Assembly: GCF_024298825.1 (NCBI RefSeq)
Contig: NZ_CP101153.1
Coordinates: 4,126,379 to 4,190,378 of the forward strand
Source of the DNA: Haloglomus salinum
Lineage (GTDB): Archaea > Halobacteriota > Halobacteria > Halobacteriales > Haloarculaceae
Direction of reading: 5' to 3'
DNA: 64,000 nucleotides
Shown here: positions 43,517 to 51,357 of the stretch, piece after piece
Numbering within the stretch: position 1 is the first letter of the stretch
Layout: the number at the start of each line of letters is the position of its first letter
Notes under the pieces: generated by a model
Seen by the model: the letters and a program-made list of their open reading frames with translations, nothing else
Database searches by the model: none
Told to the model about the DNA's origin: nothing
Translations under genes and position numbers: made by a program

Positions 43517-44773
43517 GTGCCCCGTGATTCGCCGGACCCCGGCGCCCGGGTCGTCCTCGCGCTCGGGACGGTGTTCGGCCTCGCCTCGCTCGTCCGGACC
43601 GCCGTCGTGACACCCGGCGAGGTCGCGCTGAACTTCCAGGTTTACTACGGGACTGCCGAGGCGTTCCTGGCCGGGGGGGCGCTGTACGGCCAGTCGCCGG
43701 TCGGAGTCGACTGGCTGGTCTACCTCTACCCGCCGCTCACCGTTCTCGCGTTCGTCCCGTTCACGCTGTTGCCGCTGGGGGCGGCGTACGCCGTCTTCAC
43801 CGCGCTCTCGGTGGCCGGCGGGCTGGCGCTTGCGTGGCTGCTCGTCCGGGCTGTCGAGCGACACGGCCAGTCGCTCGGGCGTGTCGACCGAATGCTCGTG
43901 GCTGGCTTCGTCGTCTGTGGCATCTACACGGTGCCGTCGCTGGTGTTCGGGCAGGTGAACCTGCTGCTCGCGCTGGCCGTCGCCGTCGGATTCGTCGCGC
44001 TGGCGTCCGGTCGGGACGACTTCGCGGGGAGCGCACTGGGGCTGGCGGCGTTCGTGAAGGTGTTTCCGGCCGGATTCGGGCTGTGGCTCGTTCGTCGGCG
44101 GGCGTGGCGCGCGGTGGGAGCGGCGGTCGCGACGGGGGGCGGACTGCTCGCTGCGGGCCTCGTCCTCGGGCCGGAGGTGACGGTCGCGTACGTGACGGAG
44201 GCACTCTTGCCGCGAACCGCCCGGGGAGCGTTCACCGGGGGGCTGGGACCGAACGCGACCTTCCTGACGGTTCGACGGCCGCTGTCGCTGCTGTTCCCGG
44301 ATTCACCGGTGGCGCGAACGGTGGGGGCGGTCGCGCTGCTGGCACCGGTCGTCGCAGTCGGGTGCTGGCGGGTCGACACGACGCGCCGGCGACTGGTCGC
44401 CACGTTCACTATCGTCGCCGGCATCCTGCTGGCGCTTCCCTCGTATCCCATCTACTACGTCGTCCTCGCGTATCCGCTGGTCCCGCTGCTCTACCTGTTC
44501 GAGGGGCCGGGGCGGCGGCTGTTCACGGTCGGCGCCGCGCTGGCGATGGCGACGGTGTACCTGAACGACGTTCGTGCCGGCCTGACAGCACTCGGACTAC
44601 CGGCGCCGATGCACGATGCGCTCCTGTCGGTGCTGACGCCGCTCCTGACCGTCGGGACGGTGCCGCTCTACGGGTTCACGCTCTGTCTCGCCGGCTGCCT
44701 GCGGTATCAGGTGGCCGGGGGGCGGGACGACCCCGCAGCCACGCGCGGCAGACGCGCGTCTGACGAACGTTGA
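43517..44773 (+). CDS. GT87/DUF2029-type polytopic glycosyltransferase
   Basis: A 418-residue membrane protein from a GTG start with about 10-12 hydrophobic segments. The DUF2029/GT87 layout is visible: an early extracellular loop 'NFQVYYGTAEAFLAGGALYG...VDWLVYLYPPLTVLAFVPF', a KVFPAGFGLWLVRRR cytoplasmic turn, and GGLGPNATFLTVRRPL later. Members transfer mannose or other sugars from polyprenyl-phosphate donors on the outer face. Acceptor unknown. The short Arg-rich C-terminus is cytosolic. It may serve surface glycans together with the neighbouring exported proteins, but this is conjecture. Confidence 0.82.
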   Translation: MPRDSPDPGARVVLALGTVFGLASLVRTAVVTPGEVALNFQVYYGTAEAFLAGGALYGQSPVGVDWLVYLYPPLTVLAFVPFTLLPLGAAYAVFTALSVAGGLALAWLLVRAVERHGQSLGRVDRMLVAGFVVCGIYTVPSLVFGQVNLLLALAVAVGFVALASGRDDFAGSALGLAAFVKVFPAGFGLWLVRRRAWRAVGAAVATGGGLLAAGLVLGPEVTVAYVTEALLPRTARGAFTGGLGPNATFLTVRRPLSLLFPDSPVARTVGAVALLAPVVAVGCWRVDTTRRRLVATFTIVAGILLALPSYPIYYVVLAYPLVPLLYLFEGPGRRLFTVGAALAMATVYLNDVRAGLTALGLPAPMHDALLSVLTPLLTVGTVPLYGFTLCLAGCLRYQVAGGRDDPAATRGRRASDER

Positions 44774-44802
44774 AGTAGGAAGAGCGACGAAACATTGGCA
44801 CG

Positions 44803-45219
44803 ATGGGCAACAAGAACAAGACCATCTCCTTCAGGGTCAACGAGGAGTCGTTCGAGGCCCTGCAGAGCATCGCCGAGGAGCGCGACATCTCGCTCTCGGC
44901 GGTCTTCCGTGACTACGTCGAGATGCTCGTTGCCCACGACGGACAGGTCCAGGTCGTGCCCGAGCACCAGCTCGACGACTCGACCACCTCGCCCGCCGAA
45001 TCCTTCCCGCCGAAGGTCGAGGTCCCCAAGTCGTTCGTCCGCGAGCACGAGCGCCTCGAACTGGAGTCCGAGCACCTCCGTGAACAGCTCGACGAGTACA
45101 AGAAGTACGTCACGAAGCTCTCCCAGCGCCTCGAGGAGGAGGAGAACGAGGAGGTCATCCACCTCGAGGACCTCGACGACGGCGAGGAGGAAGAGGAGCC
45201 GTCGTTCCGGCTGGGTTGA
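44803..45219 (+). CDS. Ribbon-helix-helix regulator with coiled-coil tail
   Basis: A 138-residue CopG/RHH-type protein. The N-terminal motif NKTISFRVNEESFEALQSIAEERDISLSAVFRDYVEMLV has the strand, helix and helix pattern of RHH dimers. A linker and then a charged helix (VREHERLELESEHLREQLDEYKKYVTKLSQRLEEEENEE) can form a coiled coil. The last 15 residues are strongly acidic. It probably binds DNA as a dimer or tetramer; targets unknown. The adjacent upstream membrane glycosyltransferase may be co-transcribed (29-bp gap). Confidence 0.85.
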   Translation: MGNKNKTISFRVNEESFEALQSIAEERDISLSAVFRDYVEMLVAHDGQVQVVPEHQLDDSTTSPAESFPPKVEVPKSFVREHERLELESEHLREQLDEYKKYVTKLSQRLEEEENEEVIHLEDLDDGEEEEEPSFRLG

Positions 45220-45252
45220 ACGCGACCCCCGGGCCCGAGCCGTTCTGCGATA

Positions 45253-45492
45253 TCACTCGGTAGCCGTCTCCGTCTCGGCGTCGTCGCCGCCCGAGCTGGT
45301 GGTCCGCGCCCGGACGAGCGCCACCAGGTACGCCGCCACGACGATGGCAAGCGCCGCCGCCGCGGCCGCGAGGAAGGGGTTCTCGGTGGCGAGCCACGTA
45401 CCGCCTGCGAGGTACGGGTAGAGCAGGAGCACGAGGATGTACCACTGGCGGCGTTCGATACGGTCGAGCTTCTCGTGGAGGGCGTCGTCCAT
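45253..45492 (-). CDS. Small two-helix membrane protein
   Basis: A 79-residue protein, MDDALHEKLDRIERRQWYILVLLLYPYLAGGTWLATENPFLA onward, with two hydrophobic helices (about 17-37 and 42-63) and an acidic Thr-rich tail. The charged amphipathic N-terminus (LHEKLDRIERRQW) resembles small coupling or regulatory membrane proteins. No family recognised. The ATG at 45492 is taken because the upstream frame lacks coding-like sequence. Confidence 0.7.
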   Translation of the reverse strand: MDDALHEKLDRIERRQWYILVLLLYPYLAGGTWLATENPFLAAAAAALAIVVAAYLVALVRARTTSSGGDDAETETATE

Positions 45493-45550
45493 ATGCGAGG
45501 GCTGTCCGGCGTCGCCTCTATAAGTCTTCCCGGCAGTGACAGGGCCCCAG

Positions 45551-46597
45551 CTACCACTCGGGCGGGTACTCGCGGTCCGGAAGCGGCGGCTCCGCACCTA
45601 CCCACTCTGCCCGGCCGGCGGACGATTCGAGCGTCACCGGCGCATCGCCGTCGAGGGTGTAGGTGAGCGTCACGTCGGCCAGCGAGCAGTGGGCGTTGTA
45701 GCGCAGCGACTCGTCGGGCGCCATGTAGGAGACGGTCTGCCACTTCACGTCCTCGGGGGCGCGCACCGTGACGCGCAGGTCGACGCCCTCGCCGCTGCCG
45801 GAGAACCGCCAGAATCCCGGCTCGTCGTGTTCCGTGGTGTTCGATTTCGGGCCGACGACGTGTTTCAGCCGGTTGAGCGCGTGGACCTCGCCGTCCCGGC
45901 GCAGGCAGATGGAGAGCGTCCCCTCGATGTCGAGCGCCTCCAGCACGACCGAGCGGTCCTCGAAGTCGTTGCACTGGATCCAGGTCCACGAGTCCGGCGG
46001 CGAGGAGCCGAGCGTGTGCCCCTGATGGCCGGGCGCGTCCTCGAACTCGATGGTACGGTCACCGACGGTCACCTCGCCGTCCATCCGGACGGCCTCGTTG
46101 GCGCTCCAGTGCTTGCCCGTGCCGACGGTCTTCGCCAGCGCGTTCGTCAGGCGCTCGCTCCGCAGCGGCGTGAACGAGTATGGGTCGGGGTCGTACGAGA
46201 GGTCCCAGGATACCTCGCCGCCCTCGTGGCCGGGGTCGCCGTGGTCGGCGTCCTCGCCGTCACCGTCCGCGTCGAGCGGAATCGAGCCGACCGCCGACGC
46301 AGACGTGAGTTCGTCGTCGTCGATGGTCAGCGAGAACGAGGGCGTGCCGCGTGCGCGGACCTGCTCGAACGGGACCGACCGGGTGACGAACACGGAGCGG
46401 TCGGGGTCCTCCCGGTCGGTCAGCGCGGCCCACAGTCGGCCCTCCTGCCGGCCGCCCTCCGTCGACAGCAGCGTGTACCGGTACCAGAACGCGACCGAGT
46501 CGTCGGTCGGACTCACCAGCGAGTACCACACCTCCCGCCCCGGCTCCCCGACCGGCAGCGGCCAGTCGAGTACGGGCTCGTTGTCCTCGGGTGCCAT
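45551..46597 (-). CDS. AttH/CrtC/tocopherol cyclase-like protein
   Basis: A 348-residue soluble protein with two lipocalin-like beta-barrel halves. The signature-like parts are REVWYSLVSPTDDSVAFWYRYTL at the start, and RTIEFEDAPGHQGHTLGSSPPDSWTWIQCNDFEDRSVVLEAL in the middle. The 'HQGH.xG....W.W..CN.F' pattern is shared with the AttH/CrtC (hydroxyneurosporene synthase) and tocopherol cyclase superfamily. Function in archaea is unknown; a hydrophobic ligand or carotenoid-type substrate is possible. Its promoter lies in the AT-rich stretch 46600-46750 beside tRNA-Gln. Confidence 0.75.
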   Translation of the reverse strand: MAPEDNEPVLDWPLPVGEPGREVWYSLVSPTDDSVAFWYRYTLLSTEGGRQEGRLWAALTDREDPDRSVFVTRSVPFEQVRARGTPSFSLTIDDDELTSASAVGSIPLDADGDGEDADHGDPGHEGGEVSWDLSYDPDPYSFTPLRSERLTNALAKTVGTGKHWSANEAVRMDGEVTVGDRTIEFEDAPGHQGHTLGSSPPDSWTWIQCNDFEDRSVVLEALDIEGTLSICLRRDGEVHALNRLKHVVGPKSNTTEHDEPGFWRFSGSGEGVDLRVTVRAPEDVKWQTVSYMAPDESLRYNAHCSLADVTLTYTLDGDAPVTLESSAGRAEWVGAEPPLPDREYPPEW

Positions 46598-46752
46598 GGG
46601 CTACGTCACCGGGCACCAGCGAATAAGGGTGGTGAAAGCGGGAACGGTCTCTACCTCCATTCGATACGGCCCGCTGCAGATTTTATTCCCAGCACCAGGC
46701 ACAGATATAATACGGACATATCTTTGGATATAAAGCACGTATAATCGAAATG

Positions 46753-46825
46753 TAGCCCTGAGCGGATTCGAACCGCTGTCAGAAGCTCCAAAGGCTTCTA
46801 TGATTGGCCACTACACCACAGGGCT
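46753..46825 (-). tRNA. tRNA-Gln (anticodon TTG)
   Basis: A 73-base cloverleaf. AGCCCTG pairs with CAGGGCT in the acceptor stem, followed by discriminator A. The D-arm contains TAGTGG. The anticodon stem GAAGC/GCTTC encloses the loop CTTTGGA with anticodon TTG. The T-loop is GGTTCGAATCC. CCA is not encoded, and no intron is present. A TATA box lies about 29 bp upstream of the 5' end. Confidence 0.97.
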
Positions 46826-46849
46826 TCGCGTTAATGTTTCCGGGTTCTG

Positions 46850-46858
46850 CTAAAATAG
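46850..46858 (-). promoter_or_regulatory. TATA box of tRNA-Gln
   Basis: CTATTTTAG on the minus strand is centred 29 bp upstream of the tRNA 5' end (46825), the spacing expected for archaeal tRNA promoters. Confidence 0.6.
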
Positions 46859-46861
46859 GTC

Positions 46862-47628
46862 TTACTCAAACGCTCCAGTCTCGGGGACGGGGACCGTGCC
46901 GTGTTCGACCTTCTTGTGGCACGAAGGGCACAGCGTGATGAGATTATCTAACTCCTGTGCATCGTTGTAGTTGTCGAACTCCCGGATCGGCGTGATGTGA
47001 TGAACGTCCGGGTTCCGACCGATTTCCGACTCGTCCGCACCGCACCGTTGGCACTCGTAATCGTCCCGTGTCAGTGCTTTCCGGCGCAGAGCGTGCCAAT
47101 CGCCGACATACGAAGTTCCAGCGTCTCAACCGCCCCACGCGGGGTGGTCCTCTCTCCGCCAATTCTCTGACATCCAGTTGTTCTGACACTCGTTGCAACA
47201 GAATCGTCCTCCCCGTAGACGGCATCGCACTCCAAGACAGTGAACTCAGTCCCGCAGTAGTCACACTCCCGTTCCAGACGTTCCACGTCCCTGAGTTCGT
47301 ACGAAGGCGTTCCGACGAAGGTGTTCATCTCATCCACACACGTTGGGGCAGTAGACCCCTCCTTGTCCGAGGGATAGAACTCGAACGCCGCTTCGCACCG
47401 CTCACAGGTAGTCGTCTCCTTCGCGTCTTTCCAGTTGCCGTTGTGTTCACCGGCTTCCGGATTGCAATCGTCACAGAACGCCAGCCTCGCCTTCTCGTCG
47501 TAGAACTCCGTCCCACATCCCTTGCACGTCCGGTTCGGGAGTGACTCGTCGTGGACCTTCGTGTGATGCTGGCGCATCCCCCGCTCGGCCGTCAACTCCT
47601 TCTCACAGGTCGGACATCGGTGACCCAT
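46862..47628 (-). pseudogene. Disrupted zinc-finger HNH endonuclease
   Basis: The 5' part (47628 down to about 47205) encodes a C2H2 finger, CPTCEKELTAERGMRQHHTKVH, and further CxxC pairs (CKGCGTEF, CDDC, CERCEAAFEFYPSDKEG, CDYCGTEF). Near 47203-47206 a base appears lost. The shifted frame continues FCCNECQNNWMSENW, hits TGA at 47126-47128, then resumes YVGDWHALRRKALTRDDYECQRCGADESEIG and an intact HNH motif DVHHITPIREF...NLITLCPSCHKK, ending at TAA 46862. One frameshift and one nonsense change show inactivation of a haloarchaeal HNH endonuclease; the 185-residue 5' ORF may still be expressed. Confidence 0.85.
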
Positions 47629-47688
47629 AGATTCGGGTCGCTCGGAATCGGATTTAAAATCAGCCAGGCGGAGTGAAAGTGGAACGAA

Positions 47689-48144
47689 TCAGTCCGCCGC
47701 CTCGGACTCGACCTCGCGGTCGATATCGAGGTCGGAGACGAGGTGACAGCAGACGTCGAGTTCGGCGTCGAAGCAGTCCGGGCACGCGGGGTCCCGGTCG
47801 ATGATGGTGTCGAGGCGGTCGCCGACCGTTTCGTCGATGACCGACTCCAGCTGGCGGGCCTCGGCGCGGAACTCCTCGACCTCCAGCACCTCGACGAGGA
47901 AGCGCTCGATGATGCAGTAGGTCTGGAGCGCGTCGCGGGCCCGTTTGATGCCCTCGTCGGTGAGGTCGACGCCCTTGTACTTTTCGTGGTCGGCGAGGCC
48001 AGCAGCCTCGAGCTTGCCGATCATCTCGTTGGCCGAGGCCGGCGAGACATCGAGCGCGTCCGCGACCTTCCCCGTCGAGGCGGGGCCGTCCTCCTGCTCC
48101 TGGACCAGGTAGATCGCCTTGAGATACTGGTTCTGTGTGTTCAT
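47689..48144 (-). CDS. DtxR/MntR-family metal-dependent regulator
   Basis: A 151-residue iron- or manganese-dependent repressor homologue. The N-terminal winged-helix reads NQYLKAIYLVQEQEDGPASTGKVADALDVSPASANEMIGKLEAAGLADHEKYKGVDLTDEGIKRA. The dimerisation domain follows (RFLVEVLEVEEFRAEARQLESVIDETVGDRL). The C-terminal part has Cys residues DPACPDCFDAELDVCCHL that are likely metal ligands. Haloarchaeal relatives (SirR/Idr type) control metal uptake genes. It overlaps the upstream ferritin-like gene by four bases, which suggests a metal-homeostasis operon. Confidence 0.92.
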   Translation of the reverse strand: MNTQNQYLKAIYLVQEQEDGPASTGKVADALDVSPASANEMIGKLEAAGLADHEKYKGVDLTDEGIKRARDALQTYCIIERFLVEVLEVEEFRAEARQLESVIDETVGDRLDTIIDRDPACPDCFDAELDVCCHLVSDLDIDREVESEAAD

Positions 48145-48626
48145 GCGCGGGCCTCCATCAGTCGGGTGACCTCCTCGACGCCCTCGGCCTCGTCCTCGCG
48201 GATGCCCCGGAGCGTCTCGAGCAGTCGGTCGCGGTCGACGCTGAACCGGACGTCCGAGCCCTCGATGGCGGTGATGAGGTCGTCGTAGAACTTGTAGGCG
48301 GTCTCCTCGCTGGCGAGCTGGTCGTAGAGGACGCCGTCGGTGTCCGTGTCGGACTCGTAGCGGGCCGCGACCAGCTGTTCGATCTCCTCGTAGGCGACCG
48401 GGTCGCCCTCGAGCTCGTCGACGAGCGACTCCAGTTCGGTACGGTGGCCGGCGGACTCCTCGGCGGCCTCCTCGAGGAGCGCCTCCAGCTCTGCATCACG
48501 TTCGTCGTCGTCGAGCGACTCGAAGTGCTTGTGTGCGCGCGCCTCGACGACCTCCTCCAGCACCATTCCGATCTGGAGGAGCCGGGCGAGCTGGTGGTCG
48601 GAGGCGACCGGGTACGAGAGGCTCAC
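48141..48626 (-). CDS. Ferritin-like domain protein
   Basis: A 161-residue all-helical protein with regularly spaced Glu and His: ARLLQIGMVLEEVVEARAHKHFESL, EESAGHRTELESLVDEL and EETAYKFYDDLITAIE. This is the four-helix carboxylate-bridged di-iron pattern of ferritin-like or rubrerythrin-type proteins. The GTG start at 48626 is used. Its end overlaps the DtxR-type regulator (ATGA), so expression of both is coupled. A TATA-like CTTAAG near 48685-48694 implies a leader of about 35 bases. Iron storage or detoxification is likely, without proof. Confidence 0.85.
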   Translation of the reverse strand: MSLSYPVASDHQLARLLQIGMVLEEVVEARAHKHFESLDDDERDAELEALLEEAAEESAGHRTELESLVDELEGDPVAYEEIEQLVAARYESDTDTDGVLYDQLASEETAYKFYDDLITAIEGSDVRFSVDRDRLLETLRGIREDEAEGVEEVTRLMEARA

Positions 48627-49228
48627 GCGCTCCCACCGCGCGGGCGCGCCTGTACTGACATACCGTCCTGTCGGGTATCCGCGGACTTAAGCGGTTCCCT
48701 CGGCGGGTTCGTGCCCTCGGCAGAATAGCGGGTGGGCGGAACCGGAATCGTACGGCGCAGTGCTGGCGCTCGACGGGTGGAATCGGAAGAAGCCGGAGCC
48801 GGCACGGATAGGACCCGGACGGGAGACGTTTTCCACGGCCCGTACGGCACGTCCGTCGGCACGGACACGTTAGCCGGGCTCGCACCGGCCTGCCCAGATG
48901 AGCTTTCGTCGGACTCGCACCGACCGTTGTGCTCGTGTCGTCGGTTTCACGAACGTCGCTCACACGACGTCCGCTACTTTGCCTTCGCGTCCGGCCATCC
49001 GGATGGCCGGATGGTGGGCCGCTGTGGTTCTCCTTCGAGGCGTTCTCCTCGTGACCCTGTTACAGGACCTTCGGTGGTTGCCCCCAACTCGACCTCGCTG
49101 ATCGCTTCGGTCGAGTCGTCCGGTGTGTCCCCGTGGACTCCGGCAGCAATCCGTATCGAGGGGCGCCGAGGACATAAGCATTTTGGTAGGCGGTACCATA
49201 CCCCACGATTGGCCAGTCGGTGCCGTTC
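48627..49228. other. 600-bp gene-free region with a perfect 20-bp palindrome
   Basis: Both strands were read and no ORF with haloarchaeal coding character was found; short open frames here are Arg/Ser/Thr-rich with no domain. Visible elements are the ferritin-gene TATA-like CTTAAG near 48690, the palindrome at 48991-49010, and an AT patch with a TATA-like ATAAGCATTTT near 49172. Composition resembles decayed coding sequence. An unknown RNA gene cannot be excluded. Confidence 0.6.
48991..49010. repeat. Perfect 20-bp palindrome
   Basis: CCGGCCATCC immediately followed by GGATGGCCGG, with no loop. A loop-free 20-bp palindrome is a protein-dimer site pattern more than a hairpin. The half site GGATGGCCGG is partly repeated next to it (ggatggccggatggtggg). 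Confidence 0.6.
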
Positions 49229-49381
49229 TCACTCCCGCGCGACGGCGATGTTCCGGACGGGCCCACGACACTCCGGACAGGCGTCCTGATGGCCGTCGAC
49301 GACGACGCGACAGCCACAGTCGTAGCACTCGTAGGTCGCTTCGCGTGGGGTGTACGGGTCGGTGAAGTGACTCACAACCAC
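49229..49381 (-). CDS. Rubrerythrin-like zinc-ribbon miniprotein
   Basis: A 50-residue protein too small for most filters. It reads VVVSHFTDPYTPREATYECYDC then GCRVVVDGHQDACPECRGPVRN: two CxxC knuckles forming a zinc ribbon of the rubrerythrin-like type common in haloarchaea. GTG 49381 or GTG 49375 starts it. A TATA box (GAATTATAGG, 49411-49420) about 30 bp upstream gives a nearly leaderless mRNA, supporting the gene. Role unknown; perhaps RNA- or protein-binding. Confidence 0.78.
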   Translation of the reverse strand: MVVSHFTDPYTPREATYECYDCGCRVVVDGHQDACPECRGPVRNIAVARE

Positions 49382-49410
49382 ATTTCGCACACACTGCAGT
49401 AAATCGTTAC

Positions 49411-49420
49411 CCTATAATTC
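49411..49420 (-). promoter_or_regulatory. TATA box of the zinc-ribbon miniprotein gene
   Basis: GAATTATAGG on the minus strand, centred 34 bp before GTG 49381. The surrounding 60 bases are clearly AT-rich relative to the genome. Confidence 0.55.
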
Positions 49421-49501
49421 CACTCTAGCCGCTATATACCCTTAATCAACAGTTTGTTTCGGCATATTATTGGACAAACATCCAGTGAAGTCGCCAACCA
49501 G

Positions 49502-50053
49502 TCACTCCAGCACTGCGCGAAGCACGAACGTCTCCCGGCGTTCCCTGGCCCGCTCGACGGTGAACCCCGCGTCTTCGAACGCCGAAACCGCGTCCGCGAC
49601 ACCGAACCGCTCGCTCCGTGGTGGGCCCGACTCGCCTTCACCCTCGGCAGACCAGTCCGCGATGCCGACCAGCCCTCCCGGGCGGACGACGCGGGCGAGT
49701 TCCGTCAGCGCCGCGGCGGAGGCGAACTCGTGGTAGGTCATCGTCGAGAACGCGCGGTCCAGCGCGCCGTCCGCGAACGGGAGGTCCTCGACCCCGGCGG
49801 TGACGAAGCGGACGTTGTCGGGGGTACCCTCCTCGCGGTAGAAGTCGTGCATCTCGTCCTGCACGTCGACGGCGTGGATGGTTTCGGCGTACGGTGCCAC
49901 GTCGTCGGTGTAGAAGCCGGTCCCGCTGCCGAGGTCGGCCACCTCACCCTCGGGGTCGAACAGGGCCAGCAGTTCGTCGACGGAGACGTACTCGTACCGG
50001 CCAGGGTCCTCGAGCGCGTCCGCCCGCTCCGCGTCGTACGTGTGGAATCCCAT
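49502..50053 (-). CDS. Class I SAM-dependent methyltransferase
   Basis: A 183-residue methyltransferase of the Methyltransf_11/UbiE type. Motif I is VADLGSGTGFYTDDVAPY, motif II has VHAVD-like IHAVDVQDEM, motif III is GVEDLPFADGALDRAFSTMTYHEF, and motif post-III is VVRPGGLVGIADWS. The substrate is unknown; the short C-terminal part suggests a small molecule. The ATG is preceded by an AT-poor stretch with no clear TATA. Confidence 0.9.
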   Translation of the reverse strand: MGFHTYDAERADALEDPGRYEYVSVDELLALFDPEGEVADLGSGTGFYTDDVAPYAETIHAVDVQDEMHDFYREEGTPDNVRFVTAGVEDLPFADGALDRAFSTMTYHEFASAAALTELARVVRPGGLVGIADWSAEGEGESGPPRSERFGVADAVSAFEDAGFTVERARERRETFVLRAVLE

Positions 50054-50132
50054 ACTCGGCGTTCGGGCGCTACCGGCATAACGACAGTGTCGCGGTGGCG
50101 AGAATCACCGCGGGAACGAAGCCGACGGGGGC

Positions 50133-50729
50133 TCACCGTCCGCGGGCGGTCCCAGTGACCTCGTCGGGACGCGCGTAGTAGCCGACGTAGCGAACACTCG
50201 AGAGTACGGTCCCTTCGAGTGCCTCCTCGAACCGCTCCTGATTCGCCCCACCCGGGAGGTCGAGCGGTCGCCGCAGGGCGTAGACCCGGAACCGATACTC
50301 CTCGGCACCCAGCGTCGGTGGAGGGCAGACCGGGAGGTACCCGACCTCGCCGATGCCGTTCACACCCTGTCGGGCGCCCCCGAGTTCGGAGATCGTCTCC
50401 GAGTCCGGAAGCCCTCCCGGAATCTCGCCACGCTCGGGCGGGACGTTCCAGAGCAGCCAGTGGTCGAAGTTCTGTGCGAGGCTGTTGGGGTAGCGACAGG
50501 TCAGCGCGACCGCCTCCGTCGGCTCGGGGAGGCCGCCGAACGTGAACGGTGGGGACCGCCCGGCCCCGTCACACGTGTACTCGCGAGGGATGGTGCCGCC
50601 GTCGTCGAAGGCGGGTGAACTGACGGCCAGTCCATCCGGAGTCGGTGGCTCCCCCCCGATGGTGATACAGCCCGCGATGCCGGTGGTCGCCGCGCCTCCC
50701 AGCGTCGCCAGCAGCGCGCGCCGCTCCAT
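50133..50729 (-). CDS. YbhB/YbcL-type PEBP protein, Tat lipoprotein
   Basis: A 198-residue protein. The N-terminus MERRALLATLGGAATTGIAGC has Arg-Arg and a lipobox (GIAGC), so a Tat-exported lipoprotein is likely. The mature part shows the PEBP/RKIP-like fold: SSPAFDDGGTIPREYTCDGAGRSPPFTF, then FDHWLLWNVPPERGEIPGGLP, and later YLPVCPPPTLGAEEYRFRVYAL. Ligands of prokaryotic YbhB proteins are unknown. Start at 50729 is chosen over an upstream in-frame ATG because it places the signal at the N-terminus. Confidence 0.9.
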   Translation of the reverse strand: MERRALLATLGGAATTGIAGCITIGGEPPTPDGLAVSSPAFDDGGTIPREYTCDGAGRSPPFTFGGLPEPTEAVALTCRYPNSLAQNFDHWLLWNVPPERGEIPGGLPDSETISELGGARQGVNGIGEVGYLPVCPPPTLGAEEYRFRVYALRRPLDLPGGANQERFEEALEGTVLSSVRYVGYYARPDEVTGTARGR

Positions 50730-50819
50730 GGCTATGTTACGTGGGAGCGCGGGAAGCACCTTGCGTTCCGCACGCGTCCCGCCGCGGGATTGAAGCCCCC
50801 CAGCGTCCTCCAGTCAGCC

Positions 50820-51008
50820 ATGGTCGAAATCACGCCACCCACGGAGCGCTCCTGCGAGCGATGCGGCCGGATGGACATCTGGGACGAAGAGCAGGGCAAG
50901 TGGACCATCCAGGTCGAGGACGGGGAGCGCCTCGTCGGCGACCGGCACTGCATCCACGAGTGGGATATCAACGGCCACTACAGCCCCATCACGAACACCG
51001 AAGCCTGA
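50820..51008 (+). CDS. HEWD family protein
   Basis: A 62-residue zinc-binding-looking protein named for its C-terminal H-E-W-D: CIHEWDINGHYSP. The N-terminus has CERCGRMDIWDEEQGKW, a CxxC pair, and a later Cys-His. It is conserved in haloarchaea; function unknown. ATG 50820 gives the family start MVEITPPTERSCERCG. It is followed by cutA after 30 bp. Confidence 0.85.
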   Translation: MVEITPPTERSCERCGRMDIWDEEQGKWTIQVEDGERLVGDRHCIHEWDINGHYSPITNTEA

Positions 51009-51038
51009 TTCTTTACGGCCCCGATTCAACGGGCGTCC

Positions 51039-51350
51039 ATGCCGACCGCCTACATCACCGCACCGGAAGAGGCCGCGGCCGACCTCGCACGGACGCTCGT
51101 CGAGGAGCGCCTCGCGGCCTGCGTCAACCGCGTGGCCTGTGACTCGACCTACCGCTGGGAGGGGGAGGTCGTCACCGACGAGGAGGTCATCCTGCTGGCG
51201 AAGACGACCGACGAGGGATACCCCGCGCTCGCGGCTCGCGTGGCGGAGCTACATCCGTACGACGTACCGTGTATCGAGCGCTTCGAGGAGGCCGACACGG
51301 CCGACGCGTTCGCGGGCTGGCGGTCCGAGTCAGTGTCCGTGAAGGACTGA
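51039..51350 (+). CDS. cutA: CutA1 divalent cation tolerance protein
   Basis: A 103-residue trimeric CutA homologue. Key segments are YITAPEEAAADLARTLVEERLAACVNRV, STYRWEGEVVTDEEVILLAKTT and ELHPYDVPCIERF, which are family hallmarks. CutA proteins bind Cu2+ and other divalents; the in vivo role is still unclear. It may share transcription with the HEWD gene. Confidence 0.95.
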   Translation: MPTAYITAPEEAAADLARTLVEERLAACVNRVACDSTYRWEGEVVTDEEVILLAKTTDEGYPALAARVAELHPYDVPCIERFEEADTADAFAGWRSESVSVKD

Positions 51351-51357
51351 GAACCCC

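Noticed and set aside
46600..47640. A possible integrated element at tRNA-Gln
   Set aside because: No integrase, no duplicated tRNA 3' end and no prophage genes were seen. Only a decayed HNH gene is present, so an integrated element is not claimed.
48898..49101. A 67-codon plus-strand ORF in the empty region
   Set aside because: Arg/Thr-rich with no haloarchaeal acidic bias, no promoter or start context and no domain.
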